Assembly (NCBI RefSeq): GCF_004794465.1
Contig: NZ_SSDJ01000139.1
Coordinates: 1 to 64,000 of the forward strand
DNA from: Microbacterium sp. K24
GTDB taxonomy: Bacteria; Actinomycetota; Actinomycetes; Actinomycetales; Microbacteriaceae
Direction: 5' to 3'
DNA: 64,000 nt
Below, piece after piece: positions 56,673 to 64,000 of the stretch. Position 1 is the stretch's first letter. Each line of letters starts with the position of its first letter. The notes under the pieces were generated by a model. The model searched no databases. It was not told the DNA's origin and worked only from the letters and a program-made list of their open reading frames with translations. The translations under genes and the position numbers were made by a program.

Positions 56673-57991
56673 ACTTCAACGTGCTCTCCCTGCTGCTGCG
56701 TCCGGCGCCCGGGCAGAACAGCGTCCTCGCGCTTCCGATCGTCGCGTTCGGCGTAGTGACCACCCTTGTGCTCACCGTGATCGGCGGCGCGCAGTCGTTC
56801 TGGGGCTGGACCGACGAGTTCGCGCCCGTGTACCAGGCGCTGGCCGCGATCGCCCTGGTGCTGCTGGTCGTCCCACTGATGTCGCTCGGCGGAGCGGCGG
56901 CGCGTCTCTCCGCCCGTCGCCGCGACGAACGGCTCTCCACCCTGCGCCTCCTCGGCGTCTCCCCCGCCGGCGTCACCGTCGCGACGGTCGCCGAATCCGT
57001 CCTCGTGGCCGGAGCGGGCGCTCTCGTCGGCGTCGTCGGGCACCTCGCGATCAGCCCGCTGATCGGCCTGATCCCGTTCCGAGGGGAGCCGCTCGGCTTC
57101 GCGGCCGTGGTCCTGTCGCCCCTGCACATCGTCGCGGTGTTCGGCGGCGTGCTCCTCCTCGCCGCAGCCAGCGCCGTCATCGGGCTGCGCCGCGTCGTGA
57201 TCTCCCCCCTCGGCGTACGGACGCGCACGTCCGTCTCGAACGTGCACGGGATACGGGCGGTCATCGCCGCGGGTGTCATCGCGATCGCGTTCGTCGTCAT
57301 CAAGGTGTTCCCCTCGGTCGGCGGTCTCGTCGGCACGATCGTGGTGCTCGCGGGACTGTTCGCCGGAGTGCTCGCCATCCTGAACGTCGTCGGCCCCTGG
57401 GTGCTCAAGGTGTCGGCATCGCGTCAGCTGCGACGGGCCGACAAGCCCGAGCGACTCCTCGCGGCCCGGATCGTGCTGGACTCCCCCAAGTCGGCATGGC
57501 GACAGGTGGGTGGCATCGCCATTGCCAGCTTCATGGCGGTCTTCGCCGGCACCGGTGTCGCGCTCCTGGACGTCATGAGCACGGAAGACGCCGCCGCGTC
57601 GGATCTCGCCCTGGCGGCCGACATCCGCACAGGGCTCATCATCACCCTCGTCGGATCGTTCCTGATGGTGGCGGCATCCGTCGGCGTCAATCAGGCGTCC
57701 GACGTTCTCGATCAACGGGAGCTGCATCGCAGTCTTCATCATCTGGGGATGCCGCTGGAGACCGTCGATCGTGCCCGACGACGCGCCATCATGTCGCCGC
57801 TGCTCATCACGGCCATCGGTTCGGCCCTCTGCGGCGGCATCCTCGTGTTCCCCCTGGTCGGGATCGCGCTGATCACCGCGCCCGTCTCCCTGCTCACGAT
57901 CGCCGCCGTGGTCGCCGTCGGGATCGGCATCGTGTGGGCGAGCACGTGGGCCACCCGCCCGCTGCTCACCGGCGCGTTCCGGGCGGCATGA
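56669..57991 (+). CDS. FtsX-like ABC permease
   Basis: The product has 440 residues with about ten membrane segments arranged as two FtsX-type units (about 20-185 and 220-435). RRDERLSTLRLLGVSPAGV after the second segment matches the coupling region of FtsX/BceB permeases. No large extracellular domain of the MacB kind is seen. With the ATPase it should form an exporter or mechanotransmission complex for peptides, lipids or antibiotics. No two-component system is next to it. Ends 12 bp from the convergent mutM. Confidence 0.88.
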   Translation: MNFNVLSLLLRPAPGQNSVLALPIVAFGVVTTLVLTVIGGAQSFWGWTDEFAPVYQALAAIALVLLVVPLMSLGGAAARLSARRRDERLSTLRLLGVSPAGVTVATVAESVLVAGAGALVGVVGHLAISPLIGLIPFRGEPLGFAAVVLSPLHIVAVFGGVLLLAAASAVIGLRRVVISPLGVRTRTSVSNVHGIRAVIAAGVIAIAFVVIKVFPSVGGLVGTIVVLAGLFAGVLAILNVVGPWVLKVSASRQLRRADKPERLLAARIVLDSPKSAWRQVGGIAIASFMAVFAGTGVALLDVMSTEDAAASDLALAADIRTGLIITLVGSFLMVAASVGVNQASDVLDQRELHRSLHHLGMPLETVDRARRRAIMSPLLITAIGSALCGGILVFPLVGIALITAPVSLLTIAAVVAVGIGIVWASTWATRPLLTGAFRAA

Positions 57992-58003
57992 CCTGCCGCC
58001 CGG

Positions 58004-58867
58004 TCAGCGGCGGCGCTGGCAGCGGGGGCAGTAGTGCGAGGAGCGGTTCATGAACGACTCGCGGCGGATCGGTGTCCCGCACCGCGGGCACGGCCGGCCT
58101 CCGCGACCGTAGACGTTCAGAGAGTGCGCGAAGTAGCCGGCCTGGCCGTTCACATTCACGTACTGGGCGTCGAAACTGGTCCCGCCCTCGGCGAGGGCCT
58201 TGGCGAGGACGGCGCGAACTTCGGCGAGGAGGCGCTGCACCGCGGCGGTGGAGAGGCGGTTCGCGGGTGTCTCGGGGTGGATCTTCGCGGCCCAGAGCGC
58301 CTCGTCGGCGTAGATGTTGCCGATGCCGCTCACGACGCTCTGATCGAGGAGCACCCTCTTGATCGCGCTGTTCTTCCGCCCGAGGGCCTGCCCGAACCGG
58401 ATGTCGTCGAACGCCCCGTCGACGGGATCGCGGGCGATGTGGCCCACCTGGGTGGGGATGAGTGTCGGCCCGTCGTGGATCAGGCTGTCGACGGCGAGAG
58501 AGCCGAACGTCCGCTGATCGGCGAACACGATGGCGAGTTCGCCGTGCGTCGGGTGCTCCAGATTGATCCGCACGCGTTCGTGGCGTTCGGCCGCGGCGTC
58601 CGGGGACCGCAGCAGCATCTGGCCGCTCATGCCGAGGTGCGCGATCAGCGCAGTCTCGGCGTCGTCGAGCGGAAGCCACAGGAACTTGCCCCGGCGGGAG
58701 GCGGCCGTGAAGCGGCGGCCTTCGAGCCGGGCGACGAAATCCACGACGCCCGCCGGATGCCGAGTGAGCGCCCGTTCGTCGAAGACGCTCACCGCGGTGA
58801 TCAGCGATCCGATGGCCGCCGGGGCGAGACCTGCGCGGACGACCTCGACCTCGGGAAGCTCAGGCAC
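58004..58867 (-). CDS. mutM: Formamidopyrimidine-DNA glycosylase
   Basis: It removes 8-oxoguanine and formamidopyrimidines from DNA. The product has 287 residues with a GTG start, overlapping rnc by 8 bases. The catalytic PELPEVE N-terminus (Pro after Met) and Glu are present, with HLGMSGQM, the Lys in SRRGKFLW, the helix-two-turn-helix and a C-terminal zinc finger CPRCGTPI...YCPRCQRR. Confidence 0.96.
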   Translation of the reverse strand: MPELPEVEVVRAGLAPAAIGSLITAVSVFDERALTRHPAGVVDFVARLEGRRFTAASRRGKFLWLPLDDAETALIAHLGMSGQMLLRSPDAAAERHERVRINLEHPTHGELAIVFADQRTFGSLAVDSLIHDGPTLIPTQVGHIARDPVDGAFDDIRFGQALGRKNSAIKRVLLDQSVVSGIGNIYADEALWAAKIHPETPANRLSTAAVQRLLAEVRAVLAKALAEGGTSFDAQYVNVNGQAGYFAHSLNVYGRGGRPCPRCGTPIRRESFMNRSSHYCPRCQRRR

Positions 58868-59552
58868 GCTCGTTCAGGGTGCGCCAGGCGCTCAACGCGG
58901 CCGCCATCTCCGCGGTCTTCTTGCTGCTTCCGGTGCCGGTCATGCGGATATCTCCCACGGCCACGGTCGCAGTGAAGCGCCGGTCGTGGTCCGGTCCGCT
59001 GGCCTCCACCGAGTACTGCGGCGGGGTGGCGCCGGACCGCGCAGCGAGCTCCTGGAGACTGGTCTTCGGATCCATCGCCGCGCCGTACCGCTCCGGGTCG
59101 GCGAGCAGCGGCTCGGTGAGCCGCAGCACGAGCTCCGTCGCTGCTTCGGGGCCGGCCGACAGATACGTGGCGCCGATGACGGCCTCCATCGTGTCGGCGA
59201 GGATCGAGTCCTTGTCGCGTCCACCGGTCTGCTCTTCGCCACGACCGAGCAGCAGATGCCTGCCCAGGTCGATGCCCCGAGCGACCTCTGCGAGGGCGAC
59301 GGTCGAGACGACGCTCGCGCGCCGCTTCGCCAGCTCACCCTCGTCGAGATCGGGGTGGGTGGTGAACAGCATCACCGTGACGGCCTGACCGAGCACCGAG
59401 TCGCCCAGGAACTCCAGGCGCTCATTGTGCGGGATGCCGCCGTGCTCGTACGCGTACGACCGGTGAGTCAGGGCCAACTCCAGAAGCTCCGCGTCGATGT
59501 CGACGCGGAGCTTGGCTGGGAGAGGTCTCGTCCCCCCGGGGACCTCCGTCAC
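58860..59552 (-). CDS. rnc: Ribonuclease III
   Basis: It cuts double-stranded RNA, including rRNA precursors. The product has 230 residues starting at the GTG at 59552, which has no Shine-Dalgarno; the frame continues upstream into rpmF. The signature [14 protein letters not shown] with the catalytic acidic residues and the downstream [12 protein letters not shown] are present; the C-terminal dsRBD (about 155-225) is complete. Lies 14 bp after rpmF in the usual rpmF-rnc-mutM order. Confidence 0.95.
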   Translation of the reverse strand: MTEVPGGTRPLPAKLRVDIDAELLELALTHRSYAYEHGGIPHNERLEFLGDSVLGQAVTVMLFTTHPDLDEGELAKRRASVVSTVALAEVARGIDLGRHLLLGRGEEQTGGRDKDSILADTMEAVIGATYLSAGPEAATELVLRLTEPLLADPERYGAAMDPKTSLQELAARSGATPPQYSVEASGPDHDRRFTATVAVGDIRMTGTGSSKKTAEMAAALSAWRTLNERA

Positions 59553-59566
59553 GATGGGTTCGCGAC

Positions 59567-59776
59567 TCAGACGTCTGCGACCTTGCGGCCCTTGTACTCG
59601 AGGAAGAGCTCGGTGCCCTGCGAGTCGGTGACGACCTTCGCCTGGTGAGGGCGGCTGTAGACGACCTGACCGTTCTCGACGGTCTTCACGAGGGCGACGG
59701 GAGCCGCCTTCCACTGCGCACGGCGCGAGCGGGTGTTCGAACGGGAAACCTTGCGCTTCGGGGGGTTACCAGCCAT
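59567..59776 (-). CDS. rpmF: 50S ribosomal protein L32
   Basis: The product has 69 residues from the ATG at 59776, which is 2 bp after the DUF177 gene stop. It begins [22 protein letters not shown], typical of L32. The four-cysteine zinc site found in some L32 proteins is missing, so it is the zinc-free form. GAAGAGAG lies upstream. Confidence 0.95.
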   Translation of the reverse strand: MAGNPPKRKVSRSNTRSRRAQWKAAPVALVKTVENGQVVYSRPHQAKVVTDSQGTELFLEYKGRKVADV

Positions 59777-59778
59777 GA

Positions 59779-60342
59779 CTAGCTCTCTTCTTTCTCGGCG
59801 GCGCGGCTCGATGCCTTGCCGTCTTGGTCTGTGATCTGTTGGAGCGCACTCCATCGAGGATCGATGGGAGCGGCCTGCTCCGTTCCGGTGCTCACGGTCA
59901 GCCGCTCACCCGTTTTCGGGTCGAGACCCGGGCAATCCGGCTGACACACCGGCTGAAATGGAAGCGACAATACGGCCGCATCCCTGACGAGAGTTTCAAG
60001 ATCCACGTGGTCGTCTTGAACCTCGAAGTCAGTTTCTTCCTCACCAGGATACGCGAAAAGCTCCTGGAACTCGACTTCGACGGGCTGGGCGATGTCGATG
60101 AGGCATCTTCCGCACACGCCGGCGTACTCGGCATCCGCTGTTCCGGACACGAGAATGCCCTCGTGAACCGACTCCAGGCGCACGTCGAGGTCCATCTCCG
60201 AGCCTGCTTCGAAGGAGACGATTCCCTCACCCCAGGATTCGGCGAGAGTCACCGTGAACTCGTGTTCACGCATCTCCCCCGGTCGTCGGACGATGTCGCG
60301 GACGGGAAGGACGAAAGGGCCGTTCAGTCGAGATCGCACCAC
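59779..60342 (-). CDS. DUF177 / YceD family protein
   Basis: The product has 187 residues with a GTG start. Cysteine pairs CGRC and CQPDC could bind a metal. In E. coli the family (YceD) is linked to 23S rRNA accumulation and sits next to rpmF as here. An ATG 5 bp upstream, better placed for GGAGG, opens only a 7-codon frame (60347-60324) that overlaps the start. Confidence 0.9.
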   Translation of the reverse strand: MVRSRLNGPFVLPVRDIVRRPGEMREHEFTVTLAESWGEGIVSFEAGSEMDLDVRLESVHEGILVSGTADAEYAGVCGRCLIDIAQPVEVEFQELFAYPGEEETDFEVQDDHVDLETLVRDAAVLSLPFQPVCQPDCPGLDPKTGERLTVSTGTEQAAPIDPRWSALQQITDQDGKASSRAAEKEES

Positions 60343-60397
60343 GCCATGTTACCCGCCTCCGTCTGCGAGCGGGCCGGGCGTCGCCTCGGGAGAGGGC

Positions 60398-60895
60398 TCA
60401 GATACCGCGCGCGCCGGTGTCGAGGAACGCGGCCACGGCGGGCGGCACGAAGGGGGTGACGTCGCCGCCGAGCGACGCGACCTGGCGCACCAGCGAACTC
60501 GAGACGAGGGCGTGCGACGGGTCGGGCAGCAGGAAGACTGTCTCGATGTCGGCCAGATGCCGGTTGACGATCGCCATCGGGGATTCGTAGGCCACGTCGA
60601 TCTGGGAGCGGATGCCCTTCACGAGCACCCCGGCGCCCACATCGCGCGCGTAGTCGACGAGGAGGCCCATGCTCCAGGAGCCGATGACGATGGTGCCCTC
60701 CATGCCGTCCTCGGCGATGGATCGCTCGAGCAGCGTCAGACGCTGAGCGATCGGCAGCATGGCCTCTTTGCCCGGGTTGTGCACGACGAGAACATGCAGC
60801 TCGTCGTACAGCTTCGCGGCACGGCGGATCACATCGAGGTGACCCAGTGTCGGCGGATCGAAGGACCCCGGGACGACGGCGATCCGACTGCTCAC
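60398..60895 (-). CDS. coaD: Phosphopantetheine adenylyltransferase
   Basis: It catalyses the fourth step of coenzyme A synthesis, forming dephospho-CoA from ATP and 4'-phosphopantetheine. The product has 165 residues with a GTG start. The nucleotidyltransferase motif [14 protein letters not shown] (T-x-G-H) is near residue 10 and the second motif reads [10 protein letters not shown]. It lies between recG and the DUF177-rpmF-rnc-mutM genes on the same strand. Confidence 0.96.
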   Translation of the reverse strand: MSSRIAVVPGSFDPPTLGHLDVIRRAAKLYDELHVLVVHNPGKEAMLPIAQRLTLLERSIAEDGMEGTIVIGSWSMGLLVDYARDVGAGVLVKGIRSQIDVAYESPMAIVNRHLADIETVFLLPDPSHALVSSSLVRQVASLGGDVTPFVPPAVAAFLDTGARGI

Positions 60896-60956
60896 TGGGA
60901 CTCCAACCGTCGCTCCGTGGCTCGCATGGCTCCAGCCTAGGGCACGAGCGAAACCA

Positions 60957-63131
60957 TCAGTTCTTCGCGAGCGCTGCGCGATCCTCGTCGCTCACGCGCC
61001 GGCCGATGACCTCGCGCAGGCCCTCGTGCCGCTCCAGGTCGGGGTCTGCCGACAGGATCTCCTCCGCGACTTCGCGGGCCCGCGTGATGAGCCCCGCATC
61101 CTTGACCACGCGCAGGAGCTTCAGCGACGACCGGACACCGGCCTGCGCAGCGCCGAGCACATCCCCTTCGCCGCGGAGCTCGAGATCGACCTCGGCCAGC
61201 GCGAAGCCGTCGAGGGTCGCGGCGACCGCTTCGACGCGCTCCCGTGCGACGGATCCTGCTTCCGCCTCGGTGACGAGCAGACAGAGACCCGGCACCCCAC
61301 CTCGGCCCACCCGGCCACGAAGCTGGTGCAGCTGCGATACGCCGAAGCGATCCGCATCGAGCACGATCATCGTGGACGCGTTGGGCACGTCGACGCCGAC
61401 TTCGATGACCGTGGTGGCCACCAGCAGATCGATCTCGCCGCGCGCGAAGGCCTGCATCACGGCATCCTTCTCGTCAGACGGCATCTTGCCGTGCAGCACG
61501 GCACGCCGGACAGCACCGAGCTTCGGATGCGTCGCGAGCGCCTCGTCGAGCTGCACGACGCCCCATCGCGGACCCGCTGCACCCTCCGGAGCGATCGCGA
61601 GCTGCTCCCCCGGCTCGGCCGTCTTCTTCGCGGTGTCGATCGCCGCACAGACCGCGAAGACCTGACGACCCTGGCTGATCTCCTCGGCAGCACGGTCCCA
61701 CACGCGGTTGAACCACGCCGGGTGCTCCGCGAGCGGCGCCACGAACGACTCGATACCGGCACGTCCCGCGGGCATCGTGCGGATCACCGACGTGTCGAGG
61801 TCGCCGAAGACGGTCATCGCCACTGTTCTCGGGATCGGGGTCGCCGTCAGGACGAGTGCGTGCGGACTAGAGCCCTTTGCGCGCAGCGCCTCACGCTGCT
61901 CGACCCCGAAGCGATGCTGCTCGTCGACGACGACGAGGCCGAGATCGGCGAAGGTCGTCTTCTCTCCCAGCAGGGCGTGCGTGCCGACGACGATGAGCGC
62001 CTGCCCGGAGGCGACGCGCAGCGCAGCCTTCCGGCGCTCCGCCGCGGGCATCTGCCCGGTGAGCAGCGTGGGCATGACGAGGGGAGCCAAGGCCGGACCG
62101 AGCATCTTCGCGATGGATCGCAGATGCTGGCCGGCGAGCACCTCGGTCGGGGCGATCAGCGCCGCCTGCCCACCGCTCTCCGCGACCTGCAACATCGCCC
62201 GCAGCGCGACCAGCGTCTTTCCCGACCCGACCTCGCCCTGCACCAGGCGGTTCATCGGCCACGCGCCGACGAGGTCCTGAGCCACTTGATCGCCGACCGT
62301 CTGCTGGTCGGGGGTCAGCTCGTACGGCAGCGCGGCATCGAAACGCTCGAGCAGACCACCGGCCTGGGCGGGGCGAGCCGTCGCCGAGAGCGCCCTGACC
62401 GCATCGCGCTGCTGGAGGAGTGCTGTCTGCAGCGTGAGAGCCTCGTGCATGCGGAGTGTGCGCACGGCCGGATCGATGTCGCTGCGCGTGCGAGGCCGAT
62501 GGATGAGTTCGAGTGCCTCGCGTGCCGTCAGGAGCTCGTCACCCGTGCGCACGGCATCCGGGAGCGGATCGGGCACGATGGGCAGGTCGTCGAGGACGCG
62601 CCCGACGAACTTCGCGATCTGCCAGGTCTGCAGCGTCGAGGTCGCGGGATAGATCGGGATGAGCACGGCCGCACGCGCGTCGGCCCGGCGCCGGGCCGCG
62701 TCTTCGTCGTCGAAGAGCTCGTACTCGGGGTGCGCGAACTGCGTGACGTCGTTGAACATGCCGACCTTGCCGGAGAACACGCCGCGCCGACCGACCGCGA
62801 GGTCTTTCGAGCGCCACTCCGCCGCGCCGAGGTTCTTGGCGAAGAAGGTGAGCGACATGCGGCCGATCCCGTCGCCGATCACGACATCGACCATCGCCCC
62901 CTGACGATTGCGCATGCGGCGGAAGCTCGAGGACAGGACCTCGGCCACGATGGTGACGGTCTCGCCGATCGGAAGGTCGCGGATCGGGGTGAGCTCCCCC
63001 GGATCGGCGTACCGCCGCGGGTAGTGCGACACCAGGTCGCCGACCGTGAGCATGCCGAACGCCCGGTTCAGGGTCTTCGCGGGGACGGCGCCGAGCGCGT
63101 CTTCCAGCGACGAATCGAGCGTGAGCGGCAT
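60957..63131 (-). CDS. recG: ATP-dependent DNA helicase RecG
   Basis: It remodels stalled replication forks and branched DNA. The product has 724 residues. The N-terminal wedge/OB domain (about 10-150) is followed by the helicase core with motif I GEVGSGKT, the DEQH box in [18 protein letters not shown] and the late [10 protein letters not shown]. The length is normal. 61 bp upstream of coaD on the same strand and divergent from rsmD. Confidence 0.97.
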   Translation of the reverse strand: MPLTLDSSLEDALGAVPAKTLNRAFGMLTVGDLVSHYPRRYADPGELTPIRDLPIGETVTIVAEVLSSSFRRMRNRQGAMVDVVIGDGIGRMSLTFFAKNLGAAEWRSKDLAVGRRGVFSGKVGMFNDVTQFAHPEYELFDDEDAARRRADARAAVLIPIYPATSTLQTWQIAKFVGRVLDDLPIVPDPLPDAVRTGDELLTAREALELIHRPRTRSDIDPAVRTLRMHEALTLQTALLQQRDAVRALSATARPAQAGGLLERFDAALPYELTPDQQTVGDQVAQDLVGAWPMNRLVQGEVGSGKTLVALRAMLQVAESGGQAALIAPTEVLAGQHLRSIAKMLGPALAPLVMPTLLTGQMPAAERRKAALRVASGQALIVVGTHALLGEKTTFADLGLVVVDEQHRFGVEQREALRAKGSSPHALVLTATPIPRTVAMTVFGDLDTSVIRTMPAGRAGIESFVAPLAEHPAWFNRVWDRAAEEISQGRQVFAVCAAIDTAKKTAEPGEQLAIAPEGAAGPRWGVVQLDEALATHPKLGAVRRAVLHGKMPSDEKDAVMQAFARGEIDLLVATTVIEVGVDVPNASTMIVLDADRFGVSQLHQLRGRVGRGGVPGLCLLVTEAEAGSVARERVEAVAATLDGFALAEVDLELRGEGDVLGAAQAGVRSSLKLLRVVKDAGLITRAREVAEEILSADPDLERHEGLREVIGRRVSDEDRAALAKN

Positions 63132-63192
63132 GCTCCGAGTCTAGGGAACGCCACGGACGCACCGGACGCCGCGACTGTCGTATCGTGAACGG

Positions 63193-63810
63193 GTGACGAG
63201 GATCATCGCCGGACGCGCGCGCGGAGCACGGCTCGACGTTCCGGGCACGGGGACGCGTCCGACCAGCGACCGGGTGCGCGAGTCGCTCTTCGGAGCTCTG
63301 GAAGCCGCGGATGCCCTCGAGGGCGCCCGCGTGCTCGACCTGTATGCGGGATCCGGGGCTCTCGGCCTCGAGGCGCTCAGTCGGGGCGCGGCCAGTGCCG
63401 ACCTGGTCGAGCGCGGACGCCAGGCGGCGGCGCTCATCCGTCGAAACGCCGCGACGGTGGTGAAGGCGGGCGGATCGTCGACGGCACGGGTGCACGAGGC
63501 CGCCGTGCACAGCTATCTGCTGCGAGCGGCAGGGCCCTTCGACCTCGTGTTCTCCGATCCGCCCTACGACCTCGACGACGACGCCATGACGGCCGACCTC
63601 ATCGCGCTCGCGCCGCTCCTGGCGCCGGATGCCCTCGTCATCGTCGAGCGGGCGCGCCGCTCCACTCCGCCCGATTTCGCCTCGGCAGGTCTCGACCTCT
63701 TCCGTGAGAAGTCCTACGGCGACACCGCGCTCTGGTGGGCGGAGCCGGCAGCACCCGACACGACGGCTGAGGGCGGCTCTCAGCCCGAGACCGAGTCCCA
63801 GTCTCGATAG
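63193..63810 (+). CDS. rsmD: 16S rRNA (guanine(966)-N(2))-methyltransferase RsmD
   Basis: The product has 205 residues with a GTG start. The SAM-binding motif LDLYAGSGALGLEALSRGA and the catalytic FSDPPYDL are clear. RsmD methylates G966 of 16S rRNA in the assembled small-subunit precursor. The last 31 bases (63780-63810) overlap, in the opposite direction, the 3' end of thiL; these residues are a hydrophilic tail and look dispensable. Confidence 0.94.
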   Translation: MTRIIAGRARGARLDVPGTGTRPTSDRVRESLFGALEAADALEGARVLDLYAGSGALGLEALSRGAASADLVERGRQAAALIRRNAATVVKAGGSSTARVHEAAVHSYLLRAAGPFDLVFSDPPYDLDDDAMTADLIALAPLLAPDALVIVERARRSTPPDFASAGLDLFREKSYGDTALWWAEPAAPDTTAEGGSQPETESQSR

Positions 63811-64000
63811 GGATCCCAGCCGGAGATGTCCACGGGCGCGTCATCGCAGAGCAGCTCCTCCTCACTCCGTTCGCGCACCTCCCCGATGATCCGGAAACCG
63901 GGAGGGAGCACGCCTTCCGGGAATGTGGCCAGCAGGCCGTGATCCTCGCCGCCGGCCAGCGCGCGGTGCGGGTTCTCGCCGAGTGACCGGCTGTCGAGGG
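63780..64000 (-). CDS. thiL: Thiamine-monophosphate kinase ThiL, C-terminal part
   Basis: The minus strand is open from the window edge (64000) to a TGA at 63782-63780, encoding 73 residues. The stretch ALAGGEDHGLLATFPEGVLP matches the C-terminal ThiL signature (GGEDYxLLxTF). ThiL makes thiamine pyrophosphate from thiamine monophosphate. The start and ATP-binding part are outside the window. It overlaps the end of rsmD by 31 bp. Confidence 0.85.
   Translation of the reverse strand, partial: LDSRSLGENPHRALAGGEDHGLLATFPEGVLPPGFRIIGEVRERSEEELLCDDAPVDISGWDPYRDWDSVSG

Noticed and set aside
60324..60347. Seven-codon ORF with good GGAGG spacing overlapping the start of the DUF177 gene
   Set aside because: Too short to distinguish from chance; it may only show that the GTG start of the real gene is weakly spaced. 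Noted in that entry.

Overview
The window is 64 kb of high-GC chromosome from an actinobacterium, most likely a Microbacteriaceae member such as Microbacterium. This is inferred from the gene order (rplS-lepB-rnhB-DUF2469-yraN-yifB-dprA-xerC-M23-rpsB-tsf-pyrH-frr-cdsA; rpsP-KH-rimM-trmD; ffh; ftsY-smc; mutM-rnc-rpmF-DUF177-coaD-recG-rsmD-thiL), from GlgE, from DivIVA-type repeats and from many GTG starts. No tRNA, rRNA, insertion sequence, prophage or CRISPR array was recognised. Coding density is high, and many neighbours overlap by the 4 bases ATGA or GTGA.

Layout. 1-123: arginine-rich end of an unidentified gene, followed by a 25-bp inverted repeat. 222-5323 (minus): cysteine desulfurase, mnmA, ligA and a small membrane protein; the first two probably act together in tRNA 2-thiolation. 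5424-11838 (plus): glgX-glgE-glgB for alpha-glucan metabolism. 11883-14815 (minus): thioredoxin/TPR protein and a membrane protein with an internal lipoprotein-like signal. 14996-17763: AI-2E family transporter, facing a hydrolase / small Cys-His protein / SLT-domain operon. 17812-30137 (mostly minus): DivIVA-like protein, cdsA, frr, pyrH, tsf, rpsB, xerC, dprA, yifB, yraN, DUF2469, rnhB, lepB and rplS, with a plus-strand M23 protein between xerC and rpsB. 30307-34365: membrane protein, map, a histidine phosphatase, then trmD-rimM-khpA-rpsP.

34572-43919 is more accessory: YbdK-type ligase; a SorC-family regulator divergent from glpD-glpF-glpK with a perfect 14-bp palindrome between them; an unknown protein; and a divergent LysR/EamA pair. 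43925-49285 holds ffh, a TetR regulator divergent from lipB-lipA, a DUF2004-like gene and ftsY. smc follows at 49339-52881.

The most unusual region is 52882-57991, between smc and mutM. It has a near-consensus promoter with an inverted repeat over the -10, a 36-codon ORF behind an almost perfect Shine-Dalgarno, several hairpins (one covering the ORF's own ribosome-binding site, one starting at its stop codon), a 93-residue basic protein, two paralogous double-GNAT acetyltransferases and a FtsX-type ABC exporter. It looks like a leader-peptide-controlled operon, possibly a stress or resistance system.

58004-64000 returns to housekeeping genes: mutM, rnc, rpmF, DUF177, coaD, recG, rsmD and the 3' end of thiL. 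thiL overlaps rsmD tail to tail by 31 bp.
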